A stretch of DNA of 64,000 nucleotides. Source: Meandrina meandrites (Eukaryota; Cnidaria; Anthozoa; Scleractinia; Meandrinidae). The translations under genes and the position numbers were made by a program. The DNA lies in contig OY855913.1 of NCBI GenBank assembly GCA_963693305.1, forward strand, positions 20,051,515-20,115,514, given 5' to 3'. Below are positions 11,134 through 21,924 of this stretch, piece after piece; the stretch's first letter is position 1; each line of letters opens with the position of its first letter. The notes beneath the pieces are model-generated. The model searched no databases, was not told where the DNA came from, and saw only the letters and a program-made list of their open reading frames with translations.

Positions 11134-11476
11134 ACGTCTTCTATCGAAATGGCAATGAGCATGGATTGGTATGGTTGTTCCGTTTATACTCGATTGGGTA
11201 AGACCGCTGTAAATAGAAATTATATAATCGCCATACTTCATTATGCATTATACATTATGCATACGAATATAACTGAATATAACTCAACGTCACCGTTTTT
11301 TGTGACATTGACAACAACTGAAACTCTAAGTCATTTTACTTCATTTTGAATTGCAAATGCATTCCCATTGTGCTAATATATAATAATGTTTTTAATCCAC
11401 GACCGCTTGAAAAATTCCGTTAAGAAATTCAGTTCAGTTTATTCTTCGCTAATTTGAGTTTACGTTCTAACTGTTT

Positions 11477-12897
11477 TAAGTAATGATTCTCACAAGAAGT
11501 AGGCAAAAATCAACAGGCCGGATCCAGAAACCACCGTTGAGCTTCAAAGTGTTAATCTTTTAATTAAATAAAAATCCGTAAGGCCGATTGGCTAATTACA
11601 ATTTAAGCGCGAAATTTGAATTTCTATACGTGAATAAAACACAACAATGGCATTTTCGATCGTTTTAACACTATCTATCATTTGGCAATGTTGAAAACTA
11701 TTAGTAAGTCCAACGACAAGGCCTTACAATATGGGGAAGGCAATTTTTTTTCCATCTTTGTTCAACAACAATAACACTTGGAGTAATGTGACACTGCGCG
11801 ATTCGCCGCTCTCTTTGTTCTTCATCACTGATCTGTCAACAAGCGCGCGCGTATCAATAGTACGTAGTCAAACTGAAACGAAACTGAAACGTAAATATCT
11901 AGAAGAAAAAAACGCAAAGACAAAATAAGTCACAATATTTACGTTATTACTTAGAAAAGATTCTTGGATAAAAAAAAACTGACAGTTACAGTTCTTATTC
12001 AAAGATTTCACGTTCGAATACGTTGACGATGTCCAAAGGATTACAGCCTTCCTCCGTTTCAAGAAGTAAATTGCCGCTTCCAATGGACTCGAACGTTTTT
12101 GTCAGAAATAACAATTCCTCCGCGCTGAACTCGAGTCCATGTGCTACGATCGTTACAAGTTCTGGGCAGGAACACAAACACGCAATGGCGAGAATCGTGA
12201 AATGTCTATTGCCGGAAATTGCGATATGTACCAGTTCATGCAGCGTCTCCTTGGCTTGGAAAATGGCAATTTGGTCCAGCGCAGGGCAGTTTCTAACTGG
12301 ATACGGCTTCTACAAGACTTGCAGATCTTTCTCTTGCGACCTTTGTGCCGACCATCCTTATTTAATTGACAGAACTTCGCCTCAAATTCCGTAGCGGTCC
12401 TGAGTTCGGTGCTCTCTGAATGTCCCCACGTCCCATGATGTGGGCAACAACACGAAGCGTTTGCTGGCATTCTTCACCTTAAAGCCACGTTTCTCATTTG
12501 GAAAAACTAATGGAGACCTATCTATTTACTCTTTTTTGATGGAAATTAAAAAATATACTGAAATCTAATCGGACAATACTGATAACAACGCGAGAACTTC
12601 ACGGCTCCTTCGCGGCAACGTCTTGATCCAATATGGCGGCCGGTGCAAAGAAGACCGATCTTGTCGATTAGAGCCAGTTCCCCATTTCCCATGGCAACGA
12701 AACTCGGCATATACAATGTAGATGATACTGGGACCAAATTTAACATCAAAAATAGATCAAAAAAAGATTTGACGGCCATTTTTACACCGATTTTGACTTT
12801 TCAGCCAATCAAAGACAGAGAATTTAATTCAATTAATTAATTAGCTGTTGACAGCTTTGGATTGCAGATGCCTACTTCTTTTGAGAATCATTACTTA
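11477..12897. mobile_element. Candidate TIR element, 1.4 kb, possibly carrying a gene fragment
   Basis: The left end TAAGTAATGATTCTCACAAG and the right end (reverse complement TAAGTAATGATTCTCAAAAG), followed by AAGTAGGC, form imperfect inverted repeats of about 28 bp. The target duplication is not clear. The interior has an exon-like minus-strand ORF and a CCAATATGGCGGCC promoter-like motif near 12629. No transposase was recognised. Confidence 0.5.
11995..12309 (-). other. Exon-like ORF of about 104 codons, unknown family
   Basis: The frame is open from just after a TAG at 12310-12312 to a TAA at 11995. The encoded text has normal protein composition, with an amphipathic helix-like segment (QAKETLHELVHIA), a hydrophobic stretch (ILAIACLCSC) and the C-terminus VFEREIFE. 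The upstream bases CTTGTAG could be a splice acceptor. It lies inside the candidate TIR element, so it may be a captured exon. I do not recognise the family. Confidence 0.3.
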
Positions 12898-13290
12898 ATA
12901 GTATCTTCATGTAATGCAAGTTATTCTTCATGCACACGCTTGTGGAATAATGTAGTTTTCCACCATGAAGTAGGCAACATTTCTTTTAACAATGGAAAAT
13001 TTTTAAATGCGCAAACGGTTCATGATCATTGCTTCTTTAATTTCTACAAAGCGGTTTTTAATTTCCACTTAAAGGCAAAAAGGAAAGCACTACTCGCTTC
13101 GATGAGTATTTGTTCATGCATGACACAACACATGCTTTGAATCACGTTCCGCAGGCCCCGACCACGTGATATTATTCCACGGAGTAATTACAAGCTAAAA
13201 AATATCAAAACTAAAAAAAATGTGTGTAAGTTGATCGCAATATCCGTCCTCCGAAAAAAATGAATATATTTCCTTCACGTAATTTCTCTT

Positions 13291-13315
13291 GTTCCGTTCT
13301 GTTCTGTTCTGTTCT
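13291..13315. repeat. (TGTTC)n microsatellite abutting the stop codon of TMEM45 copy A
   Basis: About three to four copies of GTTCT lie directly 3' of the stop codon (minus-strand sense). The paralogous site at 18000-18030 has about two more copies. Confidence 0.85.
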
Positions 13316-14191
13316 CTAAAGCTCTTCCAGCGTCATACAATCACCTTCCTCGCCTGACCTTTCCTCGGAAAGGCTTTCATTTAGCTGATATTTTTCAATG
13401 CAACAGCGGTAACAGGTGATGTGGCAAATTAGATGAATGACAAACCAGGTCAGCGCGTGAAATGCAAACACGATACCCAAAAACTCTACATTACTGGGAG
13501 AATTTTTCCACGGATTTGGCCCAAAAAGAACAAACCCAGCTTGGAAAAACCAGCTTCCTTGCAAGCTCAGTAAATAAGCTTTTAAAAAAACCATATGGTT
13601 AATAAATTGGTCCGATATTACCGCTAAGAGAAATATTGCAGCGGTGACGAAGACTAAAATATAAAGGATTGTGTGCAAGCGAACGTTCAGCTCATCTCGC
13701 CCGTGCAAATGGAAGAAAAACAAAAACCCTTCGAACCAAAACGCCAATGACATAACAAAATAGTCGAACTTTGGTGGAAGTTGTAACAAAGGGTACCATA
13801 TCACTAGATCCACAACGCCGCTAAGGCCAAAGAATCCGTACATTAGCGAATGCGCGTAATTGTCCAAGTGTTTCGAGATGAATTCTCCATTCTCGTCAAA
13901 CAAGGCCATCTCTCTGGAAATAAGGAGCTCGGCTATCACACCCATGATTGCAAAGACAACTTTTAAAATGGGCTCCACGGGGATTTTAGAAAGCCTGCCA
14001 CCTCCAACCGTGTACCACACGGGTTGCACAGATGCCTTTGATCCGCGGTTGGTCGCTCTTGACGAATATACACGTCGACCTCTACCAGAATAATTTCTGT
14101 GATCTTTCCGCAGAATCTCGCCGATAAACCACCAAACTGATATTACTATGAACATCACGCCCGGAAGAAGATGACCTCTTAACGACCCCAT
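13316..14191 (-). CDS. TMEM45-family multi-pass membrane protein, copy A
   Basis: A complete intronless frame of 291 aa, close to the roughly 275 aa of vertebrate TMEM45A/B. The N-terminus has the family signature GHLLPG (residues 6-11), followed by WW and a first membrane segment. Further hydrophobic helices are spread through the protein, and the family motif GSWFFQAGFVLFGPN lies in the C-terminal half, ending in an acidic tail. TMEM45 proteins (DUF716) are internal-membrane proteins of poorly known biochemical function. It is 94% identical to copy B by direct reading (18 differences) and lies in a tandem duplication. The ATG is chosen because it gives the family N-terminus. A (TGTTC)n microsatellite starts just past the stop. 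Confidence 0.93.
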   Translation of the reverse strand: MGSLRGHLLPGVMFIVISVWWFIGEILRKDHRNYSGRGRRVYSSRATNRGSKASVQPVWYTVGGGRLSKIPVEPILKVVFAIMGVIAELLISREMALFDENGEFISKHLDNYAHSLMYGFFGLSGVVDLVIWYPLLQLPPKFDYFVMSLAFWFEGFLFFFHLHGRDELNVRLHTILYILVFVTAAIFLLAVISDQFINHMVFLKAYLLSLQGSWFFQAGFVLFGPNPWKNSPSNVEFLGIVFAFHALTWFVIHLICHITCYRCCIEKYQLNESLSEERSGEEGDCMTLEEL

Positions 14192-14572
14192 GTTCAGGAC
14201 AGAATCAGCAAATACGCTATCTTTGAATTTAACTTGTTAACCAGCGTCAACAACTCGTCTATCCAGCGTCAACAACGCGTCTATATCCGACGCCTAACTT
14301 ATACTTATGCAAACATGCATCTTGACATGTTTCGAGAGGAGTGTTTAACGGGTCGCTGGACATCTTAGCAACGACAAGTACTTTTGGCTTGTTTCCATTA
14401 ACTTGCTTTGAAGGAATTTGTCAATGTTCCTTTAATAATTTGAGAACATAGAAAAGTGTAGAAGCACATTTTGGGATTATTTAAGGAATATTTATCTATC
14501 TATTTAATCATCAACTTTTCAAAAATGATATTCCATGGTTAATCTGGGAATTTTTAAAACGAATATTCTAGA

Positions 14573-14739
14573 CAGTAAGACACTACCTCTCTGGTACTCT
14601 GGAACCTCTATTTTCATTCGCCCGCTGTAAACACTACCTCTATTGTTATTCAGGGCTAGGGGCATTGTTATGACCTGTTATCTATTGTTTTAAGAACCAA
14701 TGAAGTAACTCGTTCCGAGAGGTAGTGGGGGACCCATTA
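14573..14739. mobile_element. MITE-like insertion present only in unit A
   Basis: Unit B reads straight through TATTCTAGA|AGGAA, whereas unit A carries 171 extra bases flanked by TAGA on both sides (14569-14572 and 14740-14743). The insert holds inverted CACTACCTCTC and GAGAGGTAGTG arms. Confidence 0.65.
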
Positions 14740-14949
14740 TAGAAGGAATCTAACTATAAATTAAGAAAAGTAATTATTGTAAATCATAAAACTACACGTT
14801 ATTGAAAAACTATAATGGCTTTCTTTGAAAGGTGTTCTCAGCTGTAAGATCTGAAAATGAGCAAGCTTCACTGGAACGAACAAGTCGCGGAATCGTTCGC
14901 ACTTTTGCGGCACGAGCTCGCATAATGATCAGTACTTCAAGTTGACACG

Positions 14950-16120
14950 TTAAGAGTTCCTTTGTTCTCAGTCGAACTGGTTTTCGTTGAATTTCATATA
15001 TTTCTTCAACTGTAAACTACAATCCTTTTCGATAGAAACTTAGGATACGTTATCAGCTTTTGACTAAGCGAACTGTTTTTCCTGTGTTGAAATCTAAACC
15101 TTGAAGGTAATTTCCTTTTTGCAAATTTCTGCACGATCAAACAAACCTTACTTAGCTTCATCAGTTCGCATTCTTTTATGTTTGATCTCGAAACATCTGG
15201 AAACACCTATTTTTCGCATATCAATAACCTCTAAACCTGCGAAAAGCAATTTGCTTGATGCTCTCACATAAATAGAGCTGCCTTGTAACTCACTAAGAGA
15301 CCTTAGAAACACCTAAGAGACTTAAGAGAGACTGAAGAAGAAAAAAGATATATTCTCTTCACTCACTCTTCACTCGCTGTTAACGCTGTACACTCGCTAC
15401 GACGCTGAACTAACGCTTGAGAATAAATCAGTGAAGTTCTTTGTGTCGCCCTACACCTTTTAAAATCTGTCTCGCTACAAAAGCCTTAAGCAGTTTGCGA
15501 GAGTGAACTACCCGTGGTATTATTATGTAACACCTCTTCGTTAGAACTACCTGAAGTTGTAAGTAGTAAATATTTACGAAGACCCCTGATCTGCCTATGA
15601 TAGAATGGCCTAGAACTCGATAAAACACAAAGAGAGTATTACTCTAGCTAACTGGGGGAGGGGGGGGGGGCACTCCCATATATGGGCTATATAGGTATGT
15701 GGCGCGGGATAGGGTATGGTTCTTGAGGTTCTCGGTCCTTAAATAGGGTATCATTTTTGCTCCTTTTGGCATTGTGTTCCCGGTGTTATCCTTAGATAGG
15801 GTACATAAGTTCTATCAGCTAAAAAAAATGGTCTGTTTAAACTATAAACTATCAACTAGTAGCAAAGCGACTTTGTAAAGATTTGTGTTTTGCCGTGTGC
15901 GGTTAGCCGTTATTTGGATCGTCACCCAACGCTTCTCCTCTCCTTGAATAGGGTGTCATTTTTCGAGTTTCGGCCTTACAAAGGGTATCAAAACACCAAT
16001 TAGCTTATTGGCAACCAGTTCGAGAACCCCAACTGTGTGAAATAATCTGTGCTGGATTTTTACATTTTTATACAGCAAAGTGAAAAAACTAAATAAATAA
16101 ATAAAACCCGATAATGTCAT
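14950..16120. other. Unit A upstream flank and unit A-specific repeat sequence, no gene
   Basis: 14950-15200 matches unit B (19500-19690). From about 15200 to 16120 there is no counterpart in unit B. This part includes a G-tract followed by CACTCCCATATATGGGC near 15671 and a run of TAGGGTATCA-like motifs. Only short frames are present. Confidence 0.5.
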
Positions 16121-17554
16121 TTTCTCTGCTCCCAGATGAATACACTCTTTTTTATAAGAATATATTTTATAAGAATATCGAGGCTCAGATTTGCGAAATT
16201 TTAACAATATTTCAAAAATAAACCCTAGGCTGAGATTTTCAAAGGAATATAATTTTGTGTTTTGAAAATTTGTAAATAAAATACAATTATATGTTTTAAA
16301 CTAAACCGTACAAAATTCTTCCTTTCTCTAAACATTCTGTCGGTGGACAACGAATATTAATTATATATCTCACCGCTTTCAATTGAGACTGTAAAAGTGT
16401 GTCATATGAATTCCAATTTCTCCTGGAAGAGTAGAGTTTTAAGAGAAGTTTGTAAATGAAGACCCTAGGAACGTACTTGATATAAAATTATCAGGATAAA
16501 AAAAAAAAACATCAAAAATTGACAGATGACAAGGGACAGCTGAAAAAACTGTTAAACATCAACTTTTAATAATTTAAATCTTGACAAATCCAAAACAAAA
16601 GTTATTTACAGTCTCTGACTATAAATTTACACGAAGCTGATGAAATAGTCATAAGATATATACAAGAAAGCTTAAGAGGCAGAGGTCTCCTTTGCAGCTG
16701 TTGTCATGTTAAGCATAGTCCTTCGATGTACACTGTAATGTTAAACAGAGCTGTAGCCACACTTCTGACATAGACGAGGCAAGATCTGTGATCACCGCCA
16801 ACTGCTGGAAGGGGGGGAGGGGGGAAGGGGGGTCCTGGGTCCGTGCCCCTCTCCCCCCCCCCCCCCTTCCTACCACTCTGAAAATTTTGAATTCTAGAAG
16901 TTCTGAAATACTATTTTCAGCATTTTTCATGAGGAAATTCTTCATGAAAATCAATCTCTTTTCACTGGGGTTTATTTTCCCAACTAAACGTATTTTGTTA
17001 AAATTTTGGGTTAAAATCTAGGCGAGTTAAGTGCCTCGTCTTGCCTCATGCCAGCTACAGCCCTGTAAAATTGAAAATATTTACACATAGAAAGGCAAAC
17101 AAGTGGAAATCTTACCGCAGAAATGAGAAGGGTGGGTCACAACAATTACTAGTATCAGAAATTTCATCATGAAGTAGGCAACATTTCTTTTAAAAATGGA
17201 TTTTTTTTATTTGCGCAAACAGCTCAGCATCATTGCTTCTTCAATTTCTACAATGCGGTTTTTAATTTCCACTTTTAAGGTAAAAGGAAAGCGCTACTCG
17301 CTTTGTTGAGTATTTGTTAATGCACGACACAACACATGCTTTGAATCACGTTCCGCAGGCCCCGACTACGCAATTGCAATATTACTTCACGTAGTAAATA
17401 CAAGCAAAAAAAAATGAAAACTAAACACAATGTCTGGAAGTTGATCGTAATATCCGTCCTCCTTGTGGTCTATTAAAAGTCATGCCTCTGAAAAACGACA
17501 GAGTTTGATCACCCGATCGTGTTGTTTTGTAACTGACTAAAACAGTCGTAAATT

Positions 17555-17943
17555 AAAGGGGCTTTGTCACGGATTTTAACAGATTTTTGAACAGCTAAAA
17601 TTTATGTTTGTGTCAAAGGAAACCGAAAAAAAAATAGTCCACTTTTATTAACAATTGGTATGTTAGAGCACCGAAACTGTTAACAAGCGTCTTTAGCTGC
17701 AGATGGCTACGATGGCAATGGATTACAACTTGAAAAGTTTAGCTAAACTTTTCAAGTTGTTTCCGCTGGTCTACAAAAACTTCGATATTTATAGCCGCAG
17801 TTTGATTTCTATTCACACATTAAGGTTATATCTTCCTTTAGAGGTTCAAAGGTAATGATTTTCATGGGTTAAGTTGCCTAAATGATTAATTTCAGAACAG
17901 TTCAGACCAAAAATCTGCGAAATCCCCGTGACAGAGCTCCTTT
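17555..17943. mobile_element. MITE, present only in unit B
   Basis: The left end AAAGGGGCTTTGTCACGG and the right end (reverse complement AAAGGAGCTCTGTCACGG) are inverted repeats, flanked by AAATT on both sides (17550-17554 and 17944-17948). The right half resembles a fragment at 60585-60653 in the first THOC5 intron. Non-coding. Confidence 0.8.
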
Positions 17944-17999
17944 AAATTTGACAGAAAAAAAAAAATGAATATATTTCTCTGACGTAATTTCTCTTGTTC

Positions 18000-18030
18000 C
18001 GTTCTGTTCTGTTCTGTTCTGTTCTGTTCT
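18000..18030. repeat. (TGTTC)n microsatellite abutting the stop codon of TMEM45 copy B
   Basis: About five to six GTTCT copies next to the stop codon, longer than the paralogous tract at 13291-13315. Confidence 0.85.
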
Positions 18031-18906
18031 CTAAAGCTCTTCCAGCGTCATACAATCACCTTCATCGCCGGAACTTTTCTCGGAAAGGCTTTCATTTAGC
18101 TGATATTTTTCAATGCAACAGCGGTAACAGGTGATGTGGCAAATTAGATGAATGACAAACCAGGTCAGCGCGTGAAATGCAAACACGATACCCAAAAACT
18201 CTACATTACTGGGAGAATTTTTCCACTGATTCGGCCCAAAAAGGACAAACCCAGCTTGGAAAAACCAGCTTCCTTGCAAGCTCAGTAAATAAGCTTTTAA
18301 GAAAATCATATGGTTAATAAATTGGTCCGATATTACCGCTAAGAGAAATATTGCAGCGGTGACGAAGACTAAAATATAAAGGATTGTGTGCAAGCGAACG
18401 TTCAGCTCATCTCGCCCGTGCAAATGGAAGAAAAACAAAAACCCTTCGAACCAACACGCCAATGACATAACAAAATAGTCGAACTTTGGTGGAAGTTGTA
18501 ACAAAGGGTACCATATCACAAGATCGACAACGCCGCTAAGGCCAAAGAATCCGTACATTACCGAATGCGCGTAATTGTCCAAGTGTTCGGAGATGAATTC
18601 TCCATTCTCGTCAACCAAGGTCACTGATCTGGCAATAAGGAGCTCGGCTATCACACCCATGATTGCAAAGACAACTTTTAAAATGGGCTCAACGGGGATT
18701 TTAGAAATCCTGCCACCCCCAACCGTGTACCACACGGGTTGCACAGATGCCTTTGATCCGCGGTTGGTCGCTCTTGACGAATATAGACGTCGACCTCTAC
18801 CAGAATAATTTCTGTGACCTTTCCGCAGAATCTCGCCGATAAACCACCAAACTGATATTACTATGAACATCAAGCCCGGAAGAAGATGCCCCTTTAACGA
18901 CCCCAT
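18031..18906 (-). CDS. TMEM45-family multi-pass membrane protein, copy B
   Basis: A complete intronless frame of 291 aa with the same length, start and stop context as copy A. The family signatures GHLLPG and GSWFFQAGFVLFGPN are kept. Differences from copy A cluster in a predicted loop around residues 93-100 (ISREMALF in A versus IARSVTLV in B) and in the acidic tail; most others are conservative. No frameshift or stop separates the copies although the flanks carry several insertions, which suggests that both are still constrained or that the duplication is fairly young. The biochemical role of TMEM45 proteins is not established. Confidence 0.93.
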   Translation of the reverse strand: MGSLKGHLLPGLMFIVISVWWFIGEILRKGHRNYSGRGRRLYSSRATNRGSKASVQPVWYTVGGGRISKIPVEPILKVVFAIMGVIAELLIARSVTLVDENGEFISEHLDNYAHSVMYGFFGLSGVVDLVIWYPLLQLPPKFDYFVMSLACWFEGFLFFFHLHGRDELNVRLHTILYILVFVTAAIFLLAVISDQFINHMIFLKAYLLSLQGSWFFQAGFVLFGPNQWKNSPSNVEFLGIVFAFHALTWFVIHLICHITCYRCCIEKYQLNESLSEKSSGDEGDCMTLEEL

Positions 18907-20873
18907 GTTCAGGACGGAATCAGCAAATACGCTATCTTTGAATTTAACTTGTTAACCAGCGTCAACAACTCGTCTATCCAGCGTCAACAACGCGTTTATA
19001 TCCGACGCCTAACTTGTACTTATGCAAACATGCATCTTGACATGTTAAGAGAGGAGGTTTTAATGGGTCGCTGGACATCTTAGCAACGAGAAGTACTTTT
19101 GGCTATGTTGGCTAGTTTGCATAAACTTGCCAGGAAGGAATTTGTCAATGTTCCTTTAATAATTTGAGAACATAGAAAAGTGTAGAAGCACATTCTGGGA
19201 TTATTTAAGGAATACTTGTCTATGTATTTAATCATCAACTTTTCAAAAATGATATTGCATGGTTAATCTGGAAATTTTTAAAACGAGTATTCTAGAAGGA
19301 AACTAACTATAAATTAAGAAAAGTAATTATTGTAAATCATAAAACTACACGTTATTGAAAAACTATAATGGCTTTCTTTGAAAGGTGTTCTCAGCCGTAA
19401 GATCTGAAAATGAGCAAGCTTCACTGGAACGAACAAGTCGCGGAATCGTTCGCACTTTTGCGGCACAAGCTCGCATAATGATTAGTAGTTAAAGTTGACA
19501 CCTTAAGAGTTCCTTTGTTCTCAGTTGAACTAGTTTTCGTTGAATTTCATATATTTCTTCAACTGTAAACTACAATCCTTTTCGATAGAAACTTAGGACA
19601 CGTTATCAGCTTTTGACTAAGCGAACTATTTTCCTGTTTTGAAATCTAAACCTTAAGATAATTTCCTTTTTGCAAATTTCTGCACGATCAAAAATTGTTT
19701 TCCGAAGGTTTAGATGGTATTGATATGCGAAAAATAGGTGTTTCCAGATGTTTCCAGGTGTTTCCAGATGTCTGAAAGTTGTGGGCCTTTACCTCATTTC
19801 GCATTCTTTTATGTTTTGATCTCGAAACATCTGAAAACACCTATTTTTCTCATATCTATAGCATCACTCGTTTTTATACAAGAATACATTTTATAAGAAT
19901 ATCGAGGCTCCGATTTGCGAAATTTTACTGAATATATCAAGAATAAACCCGAGGCTGAGATTTTGAAAGGAATATAATTTTGTGTTGAAAATTTGTAAAT
20001 ACAATACAGTTATATGTTTTACAAATGACCATATAAAATTCTTTCTTTCACTAAACAGCAATAAAACGATGAAAACCTCCACTAACCAGAAAGAGTGTAT
20101 AAAAAACTGGACGGTATTTTTCGCGCGCTTTGATTTTTACTACTCCCGCGTGGAAGGTGTGTTTTCAATTGCGTTATTTCTTTCCGAGCTATATACAAAA
20201 GAAACCTTGAAATTGAAGAAGGACACGCAGAAAACTACAAAAGCGGAGTAACAGAAGCCAACAAAGGAACAAGGTGAAGACGGAAACAAGCGTCATTCGA
20301 TCTTGACTGGCCAATAAATTGAGTGGTGAAGCGTCAGCTGGAACATTCAGGACGAAATTTCCAAGACATTAGTCAAGAGAGGTTCAGCATAACGTTATAC
20401 GGCAAACAGCAAACGTGAGATCGCTTTTCATTTCGTTCCCTTATTACAGAATTCTAAAATAATTCCCTCAGACAAACGCCAAACAGTGGACGGCAGAAGT
20501 TGAATTTTTGCCGTTCGCGGGAAAAACAAATCGCTCTAATAATTGCCAGCTTCAAATTTAAAAAAAAAGTGGGATCTTACGAGCTGTCACACGAGCGTGC
20601 GATTTCGTACTGATTTTCCATCTGTTTCGTATTTATTGTATAAAACAAATCCACCACATTTTTCCATGATCTGCACTAAACCATAGAAACTACGACATAA
20701 AATGTCCAAAACTTTGCAATAAAACCACTCCTCTAAAGGATCTTCGTTTCACTTCAGCTTTAAGCATTTTATAAAGTAATTTCTATGGTCTGTGTGGACA
20801 ATAGAAAATTTGCTCGATATGTTAAATATATTCTGTCGGTGGACAACGAATATAATTACTTCGCCGCTTTCAA

Positions 20874-20940
20874 TACTCTGCGAGCAGAGTCTTCTTCGAT
20901 CTTCCTAGATTAGACCGAAGAAGACTCTGCTCGCAGAGTA
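20874..20940. mobile_element. 67-bp foldback element with 9-bp target duplication (unit B only)
   Basis: An almost perfect palindrome with ends TACTCTGCGAGCAGAGT and its inverse. CGCTTTCAA flanks it on both sides (20865-20873 and 20941-20949). Unit A has the uninterrupted site once, at 16374-16382. The ends resemble those of the larger element at 57319-58163, which also has a 9-bp duplication. Confidence 0.92.
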
Positions 20941-21287
20941 CGCTTTCAATTGAGACTGTAAAAGAGTGTCATTTGAATTCCAATTTCTCCTGGAAGTGTA
21001 AAATCTTAAGAGCAGCTTGTAAATGAAGACCCTAGGGAACCTACTTTATATAAAATTACCAGGATAAAAAAAAACCCAGGAAACTTGACAAATGACAAGA
21101 ACACAGCTGATAAAACATCACGTTTAATAATTTAAATCCTGACAAATCCAAAACAACAGCTATTTACAGTCTGACAATTAATTTACAGCTGATGAAGTTG
21201 ATGAAATAGTCATAAGATTCATTAAAAGAATAGTAAAGAAAGCTCAAGAAGAGGCAGAGGCCTTCTTTCCCGGCGGTTGTCAAACAG

Positions 21288-21306
21288 GCCCCAGTTGTTC
21301 AAAAGA

Positions 21307-21341
<35 letters not shown>

Positions 21342-21432
21342 GCGGATAAGTGTTGGCAAAACAAACTACACTATCCGCTGGATAGTGATTTATCCGGTGG
21401 AAAGCGTTATCCACCCTTTGAACAACTGGGGC
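21288..21432. mobile_element. Foldback MITE (unit B only)
   Basis: A long imperfect palindrome bounded by GGCCCCAGTTGTTCAAA and its inverse, with internal arms of the GGATAACGCTATCC type. It is absent from the corresponding place in unit A (about 16700-16760). Confidence 0.8.
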
Positions 21433-21924
21433 CAGGACCATAGCCACACTTGTGACATAGACGAGGCAAGATCTGTGATCGCCGAAGGTGCCAGCTGCTG
21501 GGGGGAAGGGGGTCTGGGTCCATGCCCCTCTCCTCCCCCCTCCCCCACTCTGAAAATTTTGAAATCTAGAAGTTCTGAAATGCTTTTTCAGCATTTTTCG
21601 TAAGGAATTTCTTCATAAAATCAATCACTTTCCACTGGGATTTATTTTCCCAACTAAACGTATTGTTAAAATTTTGGGTTAAAATCTAGACGAGGCACTT
21701 GCCTCGTCTTGCCTCATGCCAGCTACAGCCCTGTTAAAATTGAAAATATTTACATGTAGAAGGGCAAACAGTGGAAATCTTACCGCAGAAATGAGAAGGG
21801 TGGGTCACATCAATAACTAATATCAGAAATTTCAGCACGCTAGGTGTATGTACAGTCCATGGTTAACTACCTAAGTGCGTTAAGTACCCTTTTAATTAAA
21901 TACATGTGATAAATATCTGCTGCA

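Larger units (their letters stand above)
8112..11216. repeat. ~83-bp direct repeats bracketing two minisatellites
   Basis: 8112-8194 and 11134-11216 are almost identical and in the same orientation; both contain ACGTCTTCTATCGAAATGG and GGGTAAGACCGCTGTAAATAG-type sequence. The 3 kb between them holds the 20-bp and 29-bp tandem arrays. This could be one composite repeat element or an LTR-less duplication. No transposase was seen. Confidence 0.7.
12958..17163. repeat. Tandem segmental duplication, unit A
   Basis: The left boundary (CATGAAGTAGGCAACATTTC) recurs at the start of unit B near 17169. The right end (GGGTGGGTCACA near 17130, then TATCAGAAATTTCA) recurs at the end of unit B near 21800-21830. 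Between them, gene, 5' and 3' flanks align collinearly, broken by insertions private to one unit. Unit A-only sequence includes 14573-14743 and roughly 15200-16120. Confidence 0.9.
17164..21843. repeat. Tandem segmental duplication, unit B
   Basis: This is the second copy of the block described for 12958-17163, in the same orientation and directly adjacent. Unit B-only insertions are about 17463-17950 (holding a MITE), about 20050-20826 (unclassified, with a weak frame at 19982-20251), 20874-20940 (foldback with target duplication) and 21288-21432 (foldback). Near 19720-19860 an inverted copy of the CACCTATTTTTC-type sequence forms a large hairpin. Confidence 0.9.

Noticed and set aside
12023..12394. 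Plus-strand 123-codon frame
   Set aside because: Antisense to the more protein-like minus-strand ORF at 11995-12309, with no supporting motif.
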